Below, piece after piece: positions 1 through 6,069 of a stretch of 11,666 nt of DNA; position 1 is the stretch's first letter, and each line of letters begins with the position of its first letter. The stretch spans positions 1-11,666 of the forward strand of contig JACRCS010000323.1 in assembly GCA_016218905.1 (NCBI GenBank). Reading direction: 5' to 3'. A model generated the notes under the pieces. The model saw nothing but the letters and a program-made list of their open reading frames with translations, was not told where the DNA came from and made no database searches. A program made the translations under genes and the position numbers. This DNA comes from Deltaproteobacteria bacterium (GTDB lineage: Bacteria; Desulfobacterota_C; Deferrisomatia; Deferrisomatales; JACRMM01).

Positions 1-6
1 AGGACG

Positions 7-342
7 TCAAACGAAGGCGAGGGCGTGCATCTGCCGGCCTACAATCCCCCGGCAGGGCGCCCGTTCTGCCTCGTTTGTACCGCGGCGGGTCCAAGGCCTC
101 ACTCTCCGCGGGTGCCTACGCCAGTGATGCGTCAGCGCTGGGCGTATCGCTTCCGCATACCTGACGTAGGTGTCAAGAGATATTATCACCACCCGCGCGT
201 CCACCGAGATGACTTGCAGGCCCAGAAGGGACGCTCGCATCCAAGCGTCGATTACGATGCCCTTCTCCAGGACCAAGCCGACGATTTCGGCGCTCGGTAC
301 TCCCGGCGTGGCTTCTCCGTCGGCCTTTTCGATCGCCGTCAT
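7..342 (-). CDS. gvpA: Gas vesicle structural protein, GvpA family, with aberrant C-terminal tail
   Basis: GvpA-family proteins form the ribs of the gas vesicle shell. Residues 15-66 carry the family signature: an amphipathic helix leading into KGIVIDAW (28-35), then GLQVISVDARVVI and TYVRYAEAI at the end, close to classical GvpA of about 70 residues. I chose the ATG at 342 (111 aa) because AAGGGAG lies 8 nt upstream and GvpA proteins start near this point; an in-frame ATG at 450 lacks a good ribosome-binding site. After AEAI (66) the protein runs on for 45 Arg-, His- and Pro-rich residues resembling no GvpA I know. One of the other two frames gives PSADASLA and a stop at 116-118, about the canonical length, so a one-base deletion near 143-147 is possible. 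GvpJ, GvpM or GvpS are alternatives. No other gvp gene is in the window; downstream genes would lie beyond its left edge. Family is confident, subtype and C-terminus are not. Confidence 0.82.
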   Translation of the reverse strand: MTAIEKADGEATPGVPSAEIVGLVLEKGIVIDAWMRASLLGLQVISVDARVVIISLDTYVRYAEAIRPALTHHWRRHPRRVRPWTRRGTNEAERAPCRGIVGRQMHALAFV

Positions 343-350
343 GGATCGTG

Positions 351-357
351 CTCCCTT
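351..357 (-). promoter_or_regulatory. Ribosome-binding site deciding the gvpA start
   Basis: The minus strand reads AAGGGAG here, 8 nt before the ATG at 342. The in-frame ATG at 450 has only a G-run about 10 nt upstream, and using it would add 36 residues not found in GvpA proteins. Confidence 0.6.
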
Positions 358-458
358 GTCCAAATCACGCGCGCGGCCGGGTCTCCCCTCCCGAGCACTG
401 TTCACCAGTCTCGTGCGGCGTTTACATAGGCTGAATATAGTGACGCTCATGGCGTACG

Positions 459-504
459 AGGCCCCCTAACGGATCAATCGAGTAGCTAACCGGAAAGGGG
501 GCCT
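459..504. repeat. Inverted repeat upstream of gvpA
   Basis: AGGCCCCCT (459-467) and AGGGGGCCT (496-504) are perfect 9-bp inverted arms around a 28-nt loop. The inner flanks are also related (CTAACGG and CTAACCGG). The repeat lies about 120 nt upstream of the gvpA start. It could be a hairpin in a leader RNA, an operator, or part of a structured RNA on either strand; the sequence does not decide. Confidence 0.5.
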
Positions 505-666
505 CCGGGTTCCGCCGGGCGGCGCCACGACGACAGCGCTCGTTCCTATGTCGCCGCCCGCTTGAGCTCGGGCGAGGCCGCCCAACACGAGGGCCGAATT
601 GAAGCCGCCACGCCGGGCCTGACCTATGGCTGAAGCGGATCCGCTGCGGGCGTCAGGTGGGACGAG

Positions 667-693
667 AAGGGCCGCCCGTGGGCGGCCCTTTTT
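667..693. terminator. Intrinsic terminator, possibly bidirectional
   Basis: A 10-bp stem (667-676 with 681-690) closes a 4-nt CGTG loop. On the plus strand it continues into a run of five T (689-693), the better orientation. On the minus strand it lies about 25 nt after the multicopper oxidase stop, preceded by five A and followed by only TTCT. Position says it ends the oxidase transcript; the T-run says it could end a plus-strand transcript coming through 459-666. It may do both. Confidence 0.7.
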
Positions 694-715
694 GGCTTGG
701 AGCAGGAGAGAAGCC

Positions 716-2659
716 TTACGGCACCACCTGGAACGGCCGCATCATCTCGTTGTCCTCGTGGGAGAGGATGTGGCAGTGCCAGACGTAGAGCCCCGGGATG
801 TCGTACTTGGCGGTGATGCGCGTGATCTCTCCAGGATAGGTGACGACGGTGTCCTTGTAGCCCGACTCCCAGGTCTCCGGCGCGCGAGCCGGGCCGTTGA
901 AGGCCTGGCGGTTCTGCACCTGGAACATCACCTGGTGGACGTGGATCGGGTGGGCGTCCGCCGTGAAGTTGTAGATCTCCCAAGTCTCGGTGGAGCCGAG
1001 GGCGGGGTCCTCCGTGATCGCCGCGTCGAACTCCAGAGGTATGCCGGCGCCGGTGATCGGATCGACCGTCCCGAGCTCCGCCTCCAGCGGTGCGAGCGGC
1101 GCGGAGGTTCTGTCACAGGCGGGCGGCATCACGCCGGAGACCCAGACGTTCGCCCCGTCGACGCAGATCTTCGAAGACTCGAGCTCGTTCAGGCTGACCT
1201 GACGGGTGAAGGTCGGCGCGCCGACGCCGGTGAGCGCCGGGAGCTTCGGGACCTTGCTCGTGTCCTTGGCCTTGAGCGGCACCACCCTGAACTGCATGAC
1301 CTGGCCGGTCGTGGCGAGGTCAGCCTGCTGGTTCGGCGGTACCGGACCGCCGAAGGGAGAATCGGGGCCGAGGTTCGCCAACTGGAGCCTGTCGCCGGGG
1401 AGAAAGGCCGAGAAGTCCACCACCACGTCGAAGCGCTCCGCCGGCCCGATGAGAAGCTGGCTCAGGACCACCGGGCTGGGGAGGAAGCCGCCGTCCGTGC
1501 CGACCACGGTGAAGACCGGCGCCGCCCTGCCGTCCGCGAACTTGAGGATGAAGAAGCGGGAGTCGGAGGCATTCAGGATGCGGAAGCGATACTTCCGGGG
1601 CTCGACGTTCAGGTACGGCCAGACCTTACCGTTCACGACCACCGTGTTCCCGAAGAACTCCGGGTTCCAGATCGGAGCGATGTCCGAGTTGGGGTCCGGG
1701 GCGTAAGGTCCCGCGAACCCGTCGAAGAAGGATCGGCTGTCGGGATAGAAGAGAGTGCCGTCGCTGTTGAAGGACTTGTCCTGGATCACCATCGGGATCT
1801 CGTAGGCGCCTCCCGGGAGCTGTCCGGTTCCGCCGGAGGGAAGATCGGACGTTCCGCCCCGGAGGAGATAGAAGCCGGCGGGCCCGGCGTATACGTTGTT
1901 CCGGGTCATTCCGAGGGTGTGATCGTGGAACCAGAGAGTCGTTGCCCGCTGGTCGTTGCGGTACTCGTAGACGGCGGCGCCGTCCTGCAAGGTTGCCCCG
2001 GGAGCCTGCGTGAACATGGATCCCCGCCTCGCGTAGCCGGCCGGGATGTCGTTCGCGGCGGGCAGCCACCACGACTTAGGGAAGCCGTCGCTGTGGTCGT
2101 CCACGTGTGCCCCGTGGAGATGCACCACGATGGGAACCGGACCCGCGTAGGGGGTGTCGTCCATGCCCATCGAGTCCTGACCGCCGGGGCCGCCGGGCGG
2201 GTTCGCCCAGTGGAGCATCTGGTCGATCGGCAGGAGGTGTGACAAGTAGTTGCAGGCCGGATCGGTGGCCGGTTTCTTCGACTTCGCGCACGCCACCGGG
2301 TTGGCGACGAGCTGGTTCATCCACTTGACCCGTACGCGCTTGTTGACCTTCGCTTCGATCGTCTGGGCGGGGTAGTGGAAGGAGGTCGGATCCTTCACGG
2401 CGCCGTAGCCCCACACCGGCGTCAGGGGATACCCGGTGGGGAGGACCTGCTGCTGGAACTCCCTCACCGCGATCTCGTAGTAGTCGAGCGTCGTAGTCGA
2501 GGATGCCTTGGGCATCACTCCGGGGACCGGCATCGGATCGACGTACTTCGGGATGGTCAGGGGGTCCAGGTCGCCCCCGGGCAGTGCAGCGAACACGGTC
2601 GTTGCGGCCGCGAACGCGAACGCCGCTGCGAACAGCCCACTCTTTCGCCAGGTTCTCAT
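716..2659 (-). CDS. Secreted multicopper oxidase, CotA/laccase-like
   Basis: A 647-aa multicopper oxidase that would oxidise phenols, bilirubin-like compounds or metal ions while reducing O2 to water, outside the cytoplasmic membrane. All four copper motifs are present: HLHGAH (180-185), FHDH ending at 245-247, HPIHVH (570-575) and WHCHILSHEDNEMM (627-640). They supply the trinuclear centre and the type 1 site, the last with Cys, His and a likely axial Met. The segments TTLWFHDHTLGMTRNNVYAG and HLHGAHVDDHSDGFP resemble the CotA/phenoxazinone synthase branch. The ATG at 2659 has AAGGAGG 6 nt upstream and starts a Sec-type signal peptide (basic RTWRK, alanine-rich core, probable cleavage after VFA at 22-24). 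The frame stays open upstream to 2866, but that extension lacks a ribosome-binding site. It is separated by 303 nt from the ferredoxin gene and is probably transcribed alone. Physiological substrate unknown. Confidence 0.93.
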   Translation of the reverse strand: MRTWRKSGLFAAAFAFAAATTVFAALPGGDLDPLTIPKYVDPMPVPGVMPKASSTTTLDYYEIAVREFQQQVLPTGYPLTPVWGYGAVKDPTSFHYPAQTIEAKVNKRVRVKWMNQLVANPVACAKSKKPATDPACNYLSHLLPIDQMLHWANPPGGPGGQDSMGMDDTPYAGPVPIVVHLHGAHVDDHSDGFPKSWWLPAANDIPAGYARRGSMFTQAPGATLQDGAAVYEYRNDQRATTLWFHDHTLGMTRNNVYAGPAGFYLLRGGTSDLPSGGTGQLPGGAYEIPMVIQDKSFNSDGTLFYPDSRSFFDGFAGPYAPDPNSDIAPIWNPEFFGNTVVVNGKVWPYLNVEPRKYRFRILNASDSRFFILKFADGRAAPVFTVVGTDGGFLPSPVVLSQLLIGPAERFDVVVDFSAFLPGDRLQLANLGPDSPFGGPVPPNQQADLATTGQVMQFRVVPLKAKDTSKVPKLPALTGVGAPTFTRQVSLNELESSKICVDGANVWVSGVMPPACDRTSAPLAPLEAELGTVDPITGAGIPLEFDAAITEDPALGSTETWEIYNFTADAHPIHVHQVMFQVQNRQAFNGPARAPETWESGYKDTVVTYPGEITRITAKYDIPGLYVWHCHILSHEDNEMMRPFQVVP

Positions 2660-2665
2660 AGGTTT

Positions 2666-2672
2666 CCTCCTT
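2666..2672 (-). promoter_or_regulatory. Strong ribosome-binding site of the multicopper oxidase
   Basis: The minus strand reads AAGGAGG, 6 nt before the ATG at 2659. This fixes the start directly before the signal peptide and rules out the 69-residue upstream extension. Confidence 0.8.
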
Positions 2673-2693
2673 GGTGAGCGAACGAACGCCGAT

Positions 2694-2722
2694 ATCACAA
2701 GCTGTTGCAGCCTCCTCCTCAA
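2694..2722 (-). promoter_or_regulatory. Candidate sigma70-type promoter for the multicopper oxidase
   Basis: TTGAGG (2717-2722) and TGTGAT (2694-2699) on the minus strand are 17 nt apart, each matching four of six consensus bases, and would give a leader of about 25-30 nt. The rest of the 2660-2962 spacer is purine-rich on the minus strand and holds a loose 7-bp inverted repeat (TGTAGGA at 2889-2895, TCCTACA at 2923-2929) with a 27-nt loop. I see no clear terminator for the upstream operon. Matches this weak arise by chance. Confidence 0.25.
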
Positions 2723-2962
2723 AATCCGTCTAGGTTCCCTTTCTGGGTCCTCCTTTCTTCTTCCACGGACATCGACTTGCGCCCCCGCCGGAGAAATCCC
2801 AGCGCTGCGACAAAGGAACTGAGGTGTGACAGTGAGAGAAGCTATCCGGCGGGCGTCGCCTAGCAAGAAGGCGCAGATCGGATAATCGTGTAGGAAGGGG
2901 CGGAAGAGACGTGTGGGAATGGTCCTACAGTAACGGGAGGAGCTTTAGAAGATGGCCGACTT

Positions 2963-3268
2963 CTACACCGCTTCCTTCTCGTCGGCCTCGGCTTCGGCCT
3001 CGAGCACCATGCGGATGGCGCCGCGGGGGCAGAAGGCGGCGCAGATTCCGCAGCCCTTGCAGTAGCGCAGATCGATCTCGATCGCTCCGGTGGCGGGGTC
3101 GCGGGTGATGGCGAGGTCCGGGCAGAGGAGCCGGCAGACGTCGCACGCCTCGCACGAGCGGTTTCCGAGGCAGCGAAGCGCCTCCTCGACGGCCCTCGCC
3201 TCTTCACTCCCGGGCTCCCCCACCAACGAGAGCGCCTCCTTCGAGCACTTCAGATTAAGCCGCGACAT
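2963..3268 (-). CDS. korD: 2x[4Fe-4S] ferredoxin, probable delta subunit of the 2-oxoacid oxidoreductase
   Basis: A 101-aa bacterial-type ferredoxin. Two cluster motifs are intact: C39, C42, C45, C49 followed by Pro, and C70, C73, C76, C80 followed by Pro, the pattern of two low-potential [4Fe-4S] clusters. Acting as the delta subunit, it would take electrons from the beta-subunit cluster of the Kor complex and hand them on. The start overlaps the end of the GltD-like gene by 14 nt, with TGGAGG 6 nt upstream, so translation is probably coupled. The acidic tail after residue 90 and the extra N-terminal stretch (1-38) are unremarkable. It is the last gene of the operon and is separated from korABC by the GltD-like gene, so it may serve that protein, AOR and Kor in common rather than being a tight subunit. 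Confidence 0.85.
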   Translation of the reverse strand: MSRLNLKCSKEALSLVGEPGSEEARAVEEALRCLGNRSCEACDVCRLLCPDLAITRDPATGAIEIDLRYCKGCGICAAFCPRGAIRMVLEAEAEADEKEAV

Positions 3269-4652
3269 CGGTTGCCTCCAGGTAGTCGAGGATGCTCTTG
3301 GCGGCCGCCCGTCCGGAGGCCATCGCCTGCACGACGTAGGAAGGGCCGGTCACCCCGTCTCCGGCGCCGAAGAGGCCCGGGCAGCCCGAGACCCGGCCGC
3401 CCGAGTCCACGAGCAGCGTCCCCTCCCGGCTGACGGCCCCGGCCGGCAGGAAATCGTGCTCGGCCGACTGGCCGACGGCCGCCAGGATGGACCCGGCGGG
3501 GAGACGGGTCTCCGCGCCGGTCAGCGCCACCAGAGGGCGGCCGGCCGGGTCCGGCGCTCCCGGTTCGGTCCCCTGGCAGACGAGGGCGGCCACGGCCCCG
3601 CCCCGCCGCTCCACTTCCCGGGGAAGGAGCCGGAAGTCGAACTTCACGCCCTCCTTCTCCGCGTCCGAGACCTCCTGCGGGTCCGCCGGCATGTCGGCGC
3701 GGTCCCGGCGGTAGACCACCCGGACCTCGCCCGCGCCGCACCGGAGCGCCGCCCGCGCGGCGTCGAGGGCGACGTTCCCCCCTCCGACGACGAGCACGGT
3801 CCCATCGAACGACGGCGCGAGCCCCCCGTTGAACTCCCTCAGGAAGCCGAGGGCGTCGCGGCAGCCTCCGCCGTTCCAGCCCGGGACCGGGAGCGGGGTG
3901 CCCCTGGCGGCTCCAAGGGCCAGGAGGACGGCGTCGAACTCGTCCCGGAGCCCCTGGAGGTCCGCGGGAGTCGCGATCCGCGACCCGGTCCGGGCGTCGA
4001 GCCCGAGGGCGGCGAGCATCGAGAGCTCGTGGTCGAGCACCGCCCGGGGGAGGCGAAAGCCCGGGATCGCGAGCCGGAGCATGCCGCCGAGCCCGCCGGC
4101 GGCCTCGATCGCCGTGACCGCGCAGCCCGCGAGCAGCAGATCGTAGGCCGCGGTCAGGCCGGCCGGGCCGGAGCCGACGACGGCCACGCGCCGGCCGTTG
4201 GGCGCGTTACGGCGGGCCAGGAGTTCGTCCCGGACCTCTGCCGCGTGCGCGAGCTCGTAACGAGCGGCCAGGAGCTTGAGCTCCCGGATGGCGATCGGGG
4301 CGTCCACCGCCTCGCGCAGGCACCCGCTCTGGCAGGGGTGGTGGCACAGATAGCCGCAGATCGACGGCAGGGGGTTCTCGCTCCGGATGGTGAAGAGGGC
4401 GTCCTTCCAGCGTCCCCGGGCCAGCTCGCCGACGTAGTCCCGCACGCGCTGGCCGAGCGGACAGGCGGCCTGACAACCGGGCACGCCTCTCGTTTCCGGA
4501 AGCGCGCGGCTCCCGTACGCCGCCCCCCGCAGGGTGGAGTCCTCTGCGCGCAGGTCCGGCAGCGCTTCGGCCGGGCAGCCTCTCAGGCACACGCAGCAGC
4601 TCCGGCAGCTCTGCGGGTCGACGACGGGGCGGTAGATCCTCCCAAGGGCCAT
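3255..4652 (-). CDS. GltD-like FAD/NAD(P) oxidoreductase with N-terminal ferredoxin motif
   Basis: A 465-aa relative of the glutamate synthase small subunit and of NfnB-type flavoproteins. Domains in order: one extra [4Fe-4S] motif (C16, C19, C22, C26); the GltD-type iron-sulfur segment (C60, C64, C99, C103, C107, C111); an FAD-binding Rossmann motif GSGPAG (160-165); an NAD(P)-binding GGGNVA (290-295) followed by VYRRDRADMPA; and the C-terminal GAGDGVTGPSYVVQAM that closes on FAD. There is no large glutamate synthase partner, so the likely role is electron exchange between ferredoxin and NAD(P). It sits between korC and the ferredoxin gene, with 69 nt of 9-nt repeats before it and a 14-nt overlap after it. 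The start has GAGAGG 4 nt upstream. Reaction direction and the NAD versus NADP preference cannot be read from the sequence. Confidence 0.88.
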   Translation of the reverse strand: MALGRIYRPVVDPQSCRSCCVCLRGCPAEALPDLRAEDSTLRGAAYGSRALPETRGVPGCQAACPLGQRVRDYVGELARGRWKDALFTIRSENPLPSICGYLCHHPCQSGCLREAVDAPIAIRELKLLAARYELAHAAEVRDELLARRNAPNGRRVAVVGSGPAGLTAAYDLLLAGCAVTAIEAAGGLGGMLRLAIPGFRLPRAVLDHELSMLAALGLDARTGSRIATPADLQGLRDEFDAVLLALGAARGTPLPVPGWNGGGCRDALGFLREFNGGLAPSFDGTVLVVGGGNVALDAARAALRCGAGEVRVVYRRDRADMPADPQEVSDAEKEGVKFDFRLLPREVERRGGAVAALVCQGTEPGAPDPAGRPLVALTGAETRLPAGSILAAVGQSAEHDFLPAGAVSREGTLLVDSGGRVSGCPGLFGAGDGVTGPSYVVQAMASGRAAAKSILDYLEATDVAA

Positions 4653-4664
4653 GGTTCCTCTCTT

Positions 4665-4736
4665 GAGTCCGACTCGCCGGACAGGTCAGACGGATCAGAC
4701 GCGTCAGACGGGTCCGAAACGTCAGACCAGTCCGAG
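4665..4736. repeat. Degenerate tandem 9-nt repeat, eight units, between korC and the GltD-like gene
   Basis: Read on the plus strand, the block divides into consecutive 9-nt units with consensus NNGTCNGAC: GAGTCCGAC, TCGCCGGAC, AGGTCAGAC, GGATCAGAC, GCGTCAGAC, GGGTCCGAA, ACGTCAGAC, CAGTCCGAG. The last two overlap the 3' end of korC and provide its final codons and its TGA stop. The same unit recurs at 9896-9922. Confidence 0.75.
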
Positions 4737-5315
4737 TCGTTCTCTCCACCGGCGCAGGGCCTCGCCGCCGGAGCCTCGGGCCTCCTCGCCGAGGGCGAAG
4801 CCCGCCTGGAGGGCGCCGGTGTTCAGCTCCCGGAAGCGGGGCTGCACGCCCGCCGCGACGGCTTCGAGGAGGGCGTCCCGGGAGACGAGGCCGGTCACGC
4901 AGGCGACCGCCCCCAGGAGGACCATGTTCGCCACCTGGCGGCTCTTGAAACGCTCGACGGCCGTTGCCGTGGCCGGGACGGGCAGGTGGAGCCTCGCCTC
5001 CCCGGACGCGGGCGCGACTCCGGGCCGATCACAGACGACGAGCCCTTCCGCCGCGAGCCCGGGAAGGTAGAGCTCGTACGCCTCCTGGGACATGGCGACC
5101 AGGAGGTCCGCCCGGAGGACGTGGGGGAAGTCCACCGGCTCGTTGGCGAGGACGAGCTCCGCGCGGCAGCCGGAGCCCCGGGCCTGGGCGCCGTAGGAGT
5201 TGGACCCGGCCACCCACGCGCCCTCCCGGACGGCCGCCTCGCCGAGGAGCCCGCCCATGAGGAGGATGCCCTGCCCGCCGAGCCCGCAGAATTCGACCTG
5301 GACCGATTCAAGCAT
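4722..5315 (-). CDS. korC: 2-oxoacid:ferredoxin oxidoreductase, gamma subunit
   Basis: A 197-aa protein of the pyruvate/ketoisovalerate oxidoreductase gamma-domain family, the subunit associated with CoA binding in four-subunit 2-oxoacid:ferredoxin oxidoreductases. GLGGQG (11-16) in an N-terminal Rossmann-like motif, the SNSYGAQARGS stretch and NMVLLGAV are characteristic, and the length is usual. It overlaps korB by 8 nt; the korB TGA lies just inside this gene, and GGAG is placed 9 nt before the ATG. The final codons and the stop fall in a tandem 9-nt repeat. Assignment to the family is firm. 2-Oxoglutarate, pyruvate, branched-chain or aryl 2-oxoacids cannot be separated from this subunit. 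Confidence 0.92.
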   Translation of the reverse strand: MLESVQVEFCGLGGQGILLMGGLLGEAAVREGAWVAGSNSYGAQARGSGCRAELVLANEPVDFPHVLRADLLVAMSQEAYELYLPGLAAEGLVVCDRPGVAPASGEARLHLPVPATATAVERFKSRQVANMVLLGAVACVTGLVSRDALLEAVAAGVQPRFRELNTGALQAGFALGEEARGSGGEALRRWRERLGLV

Positions 5316-6069
5316 CGTTGAACTCTCCGTAGACGACCCGGGACTCCCGAGCTTCGGCGGTAAGCGCCACGGCCTCGTCCCGGGAAACGAGCATCTCCTG
5401 GAGCCGCCGTAGCTGCTCGGGGGCCTCTCCCTGGCGGTTCCGGCGCCCGAACTGGGTAGGGCACGGCGAGAGCGCCTCGATGAAGGCGAAGCCGGGGGTC
5501 TCGAGGCCCTTGCGGATCGCGCGTTGCAGGAGGAGCGGCTGTACGACGGCGTAGCGCGCCACGTAAGCTGCTCCCGCCGCGGCCACGAGCCGGCAGAGGT
5601 CGAAGGGCCGGTAGGGGTTCCCCTTGGGCGTCGTGGCGGTCAAAGCTCCCTTGGGGGTGGTGGAGGCGACCTGTCCGCCCGTCATGCCGTAGATCTGGTT
5701 GTTCGCGCAGACGACCGTCACGTCCAGGTTCCGCCGGGCCGCGTGGATGAGGTGATTCCCGCCGATGGACGAGAGGTCGCCGTCTCCGCTCACGACGAGC
5801 GTCGTCAGTCCGGGGTTGTAGAGCTTCGCCCCCGTGGCGAAGGCGAGCGCGCGGCCGTGGAGCGTGTGGAGGGTATCGGCCTTGAAGTTCGGCGAAGGGA
5901 TCCAGGCGGCGCAGCCGATCCCGGAGACGAAGAGCATCCGATCGAACGCCAGCCCCAGCTCGTCCACCGCCCGGAGGATCGCGCCCATGAGGATGCCGTG
6001 CCCGCAGCCGGGGCCGAAGGGGGTGGTCTGGACCTCCTCGCGGAGGTAAGCGTTCAGGTCTCGGGCCAT
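5308..6069 (-). CDS. korB: 2-oxoacid:ferredoxin oxidoreductase, beta subunit (ThDP-binding), lacking one cluster cysteine
   Basis: A 253-aa beta subunit that binds thiamine diphosphate and the proximal [4Fe-4S] cluster and carries out oxidative decarboxylation with the alpha subunit. The ThDP/Mg motif is GDGD (95-98) with NN at 123-124, followed by QIYGMTGGQ. HGRALAFATGAKL (71-83) is also typical. In related enzymes four cysteines hold the cluster (CPGC, GIGC and a late PCPT-type Cys). Here C22, C53 and C203 are present, but the first is Gly19 (codon GGC, 6013-6015), so the motif reads GPGC. I chose the ATG at 6069 because AGAGAGG is 5 nt upstream and the family begins here; the frame stays open far upstream inside korA. 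It overlaps korA by 16 nt and korC by 8 nt, implying coupled translation and one complex. Confidence 0.92.
   Translation of the reverse strand: MARDLNAYLREEVQTTPFGPGCGHGILMGAILRAVDELGLAFDRMLFVSGIGCAAWIPSPNFKADTLHTLHGRALAFATGAKLYNPGLTTLVVSGDGDLSSIGGNHLIHAARRNLDVTVVCANNQIYGMTGGQVASTTPKGALTATTPKGNPYRPFDLCRLVAAAGAAYVARYAVVQPLLLQRAIRKGLETPGFAFIEALSPCPTQFGRRNRQGEAPEQLRRLQEMLVSRDEAVALTAEARESRVVYGEFNDA

Larger units (their letters stand above)
343..715. other. Noncoding region with four successive hairpins between gvpA and the multicopper oxidase
   Basis: No credible gene occupies this 373-nt stretch. Besides the repeat at 459-504, it holds GGGCGGCG (517-524) paired with CGCCGCCC (552-559), with a smaller ACGA/TCGT hairpin in the loop; a small GGGCG/CGCCC hairpin around 570-583; and CTGAC/GTCAG arms near 619-656 enclosing the palindrome AGCGGATCCGCT. 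The terminator at 667-693 follows. A weak TATATT (434-439, minus strand) is the only -10-like hexamer I saw for gvpA, without a matching -35. I looked for 6S RNA, SRP RNA, tmRNA, RNase P and tRNA signatures and recognised none. Confidence 0.45.

Noticed and set aside
343..450. Sigma54 promoter for gvpA
   Set aside because: The nearest GG...GC pairs are separated by 8 nt, not 10, and flanking bases do not match.
450..530. tRNA-like segment with a GGTTCC stretch and a terminal GCCA
   Set aside because: No complementary acceptor 5' strand, no D or anticodon arm could be built.
626..2242. 538-codon open frame on the plus strand
   Set aside because: It is antisense to the multicopper oxidase; composition is typical of the reverse frame of GC-rich coding DNA, and it has no recognisable domain.
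2640..2680. Twin-arginine export signal for the oxidase
   Set aside because: The chosen start gives RTWRK without an S/T-R-R-x-F motif; an RR pair occurs only upstream of the ATG in untranslated sequence.
2660..2866. N-terminal extension of the multicopper oxidase
   Set aside because: Basic, low-complexity, would bury the signal peptide, and lacks a ribosome-binding site; the ATG at 2659 has a near-perfect one.
4665..4736. CRISPR array
   Set aside because: Units are 9 nt and contiguous, with no spacers and no cas genes.
3090..5321. 743-codon open frame on the plus strand
   Set aside because: It spans antisense across three well-recognised genes; its product is low-complexity Arg/Gly/Ala/Pro with no motif.
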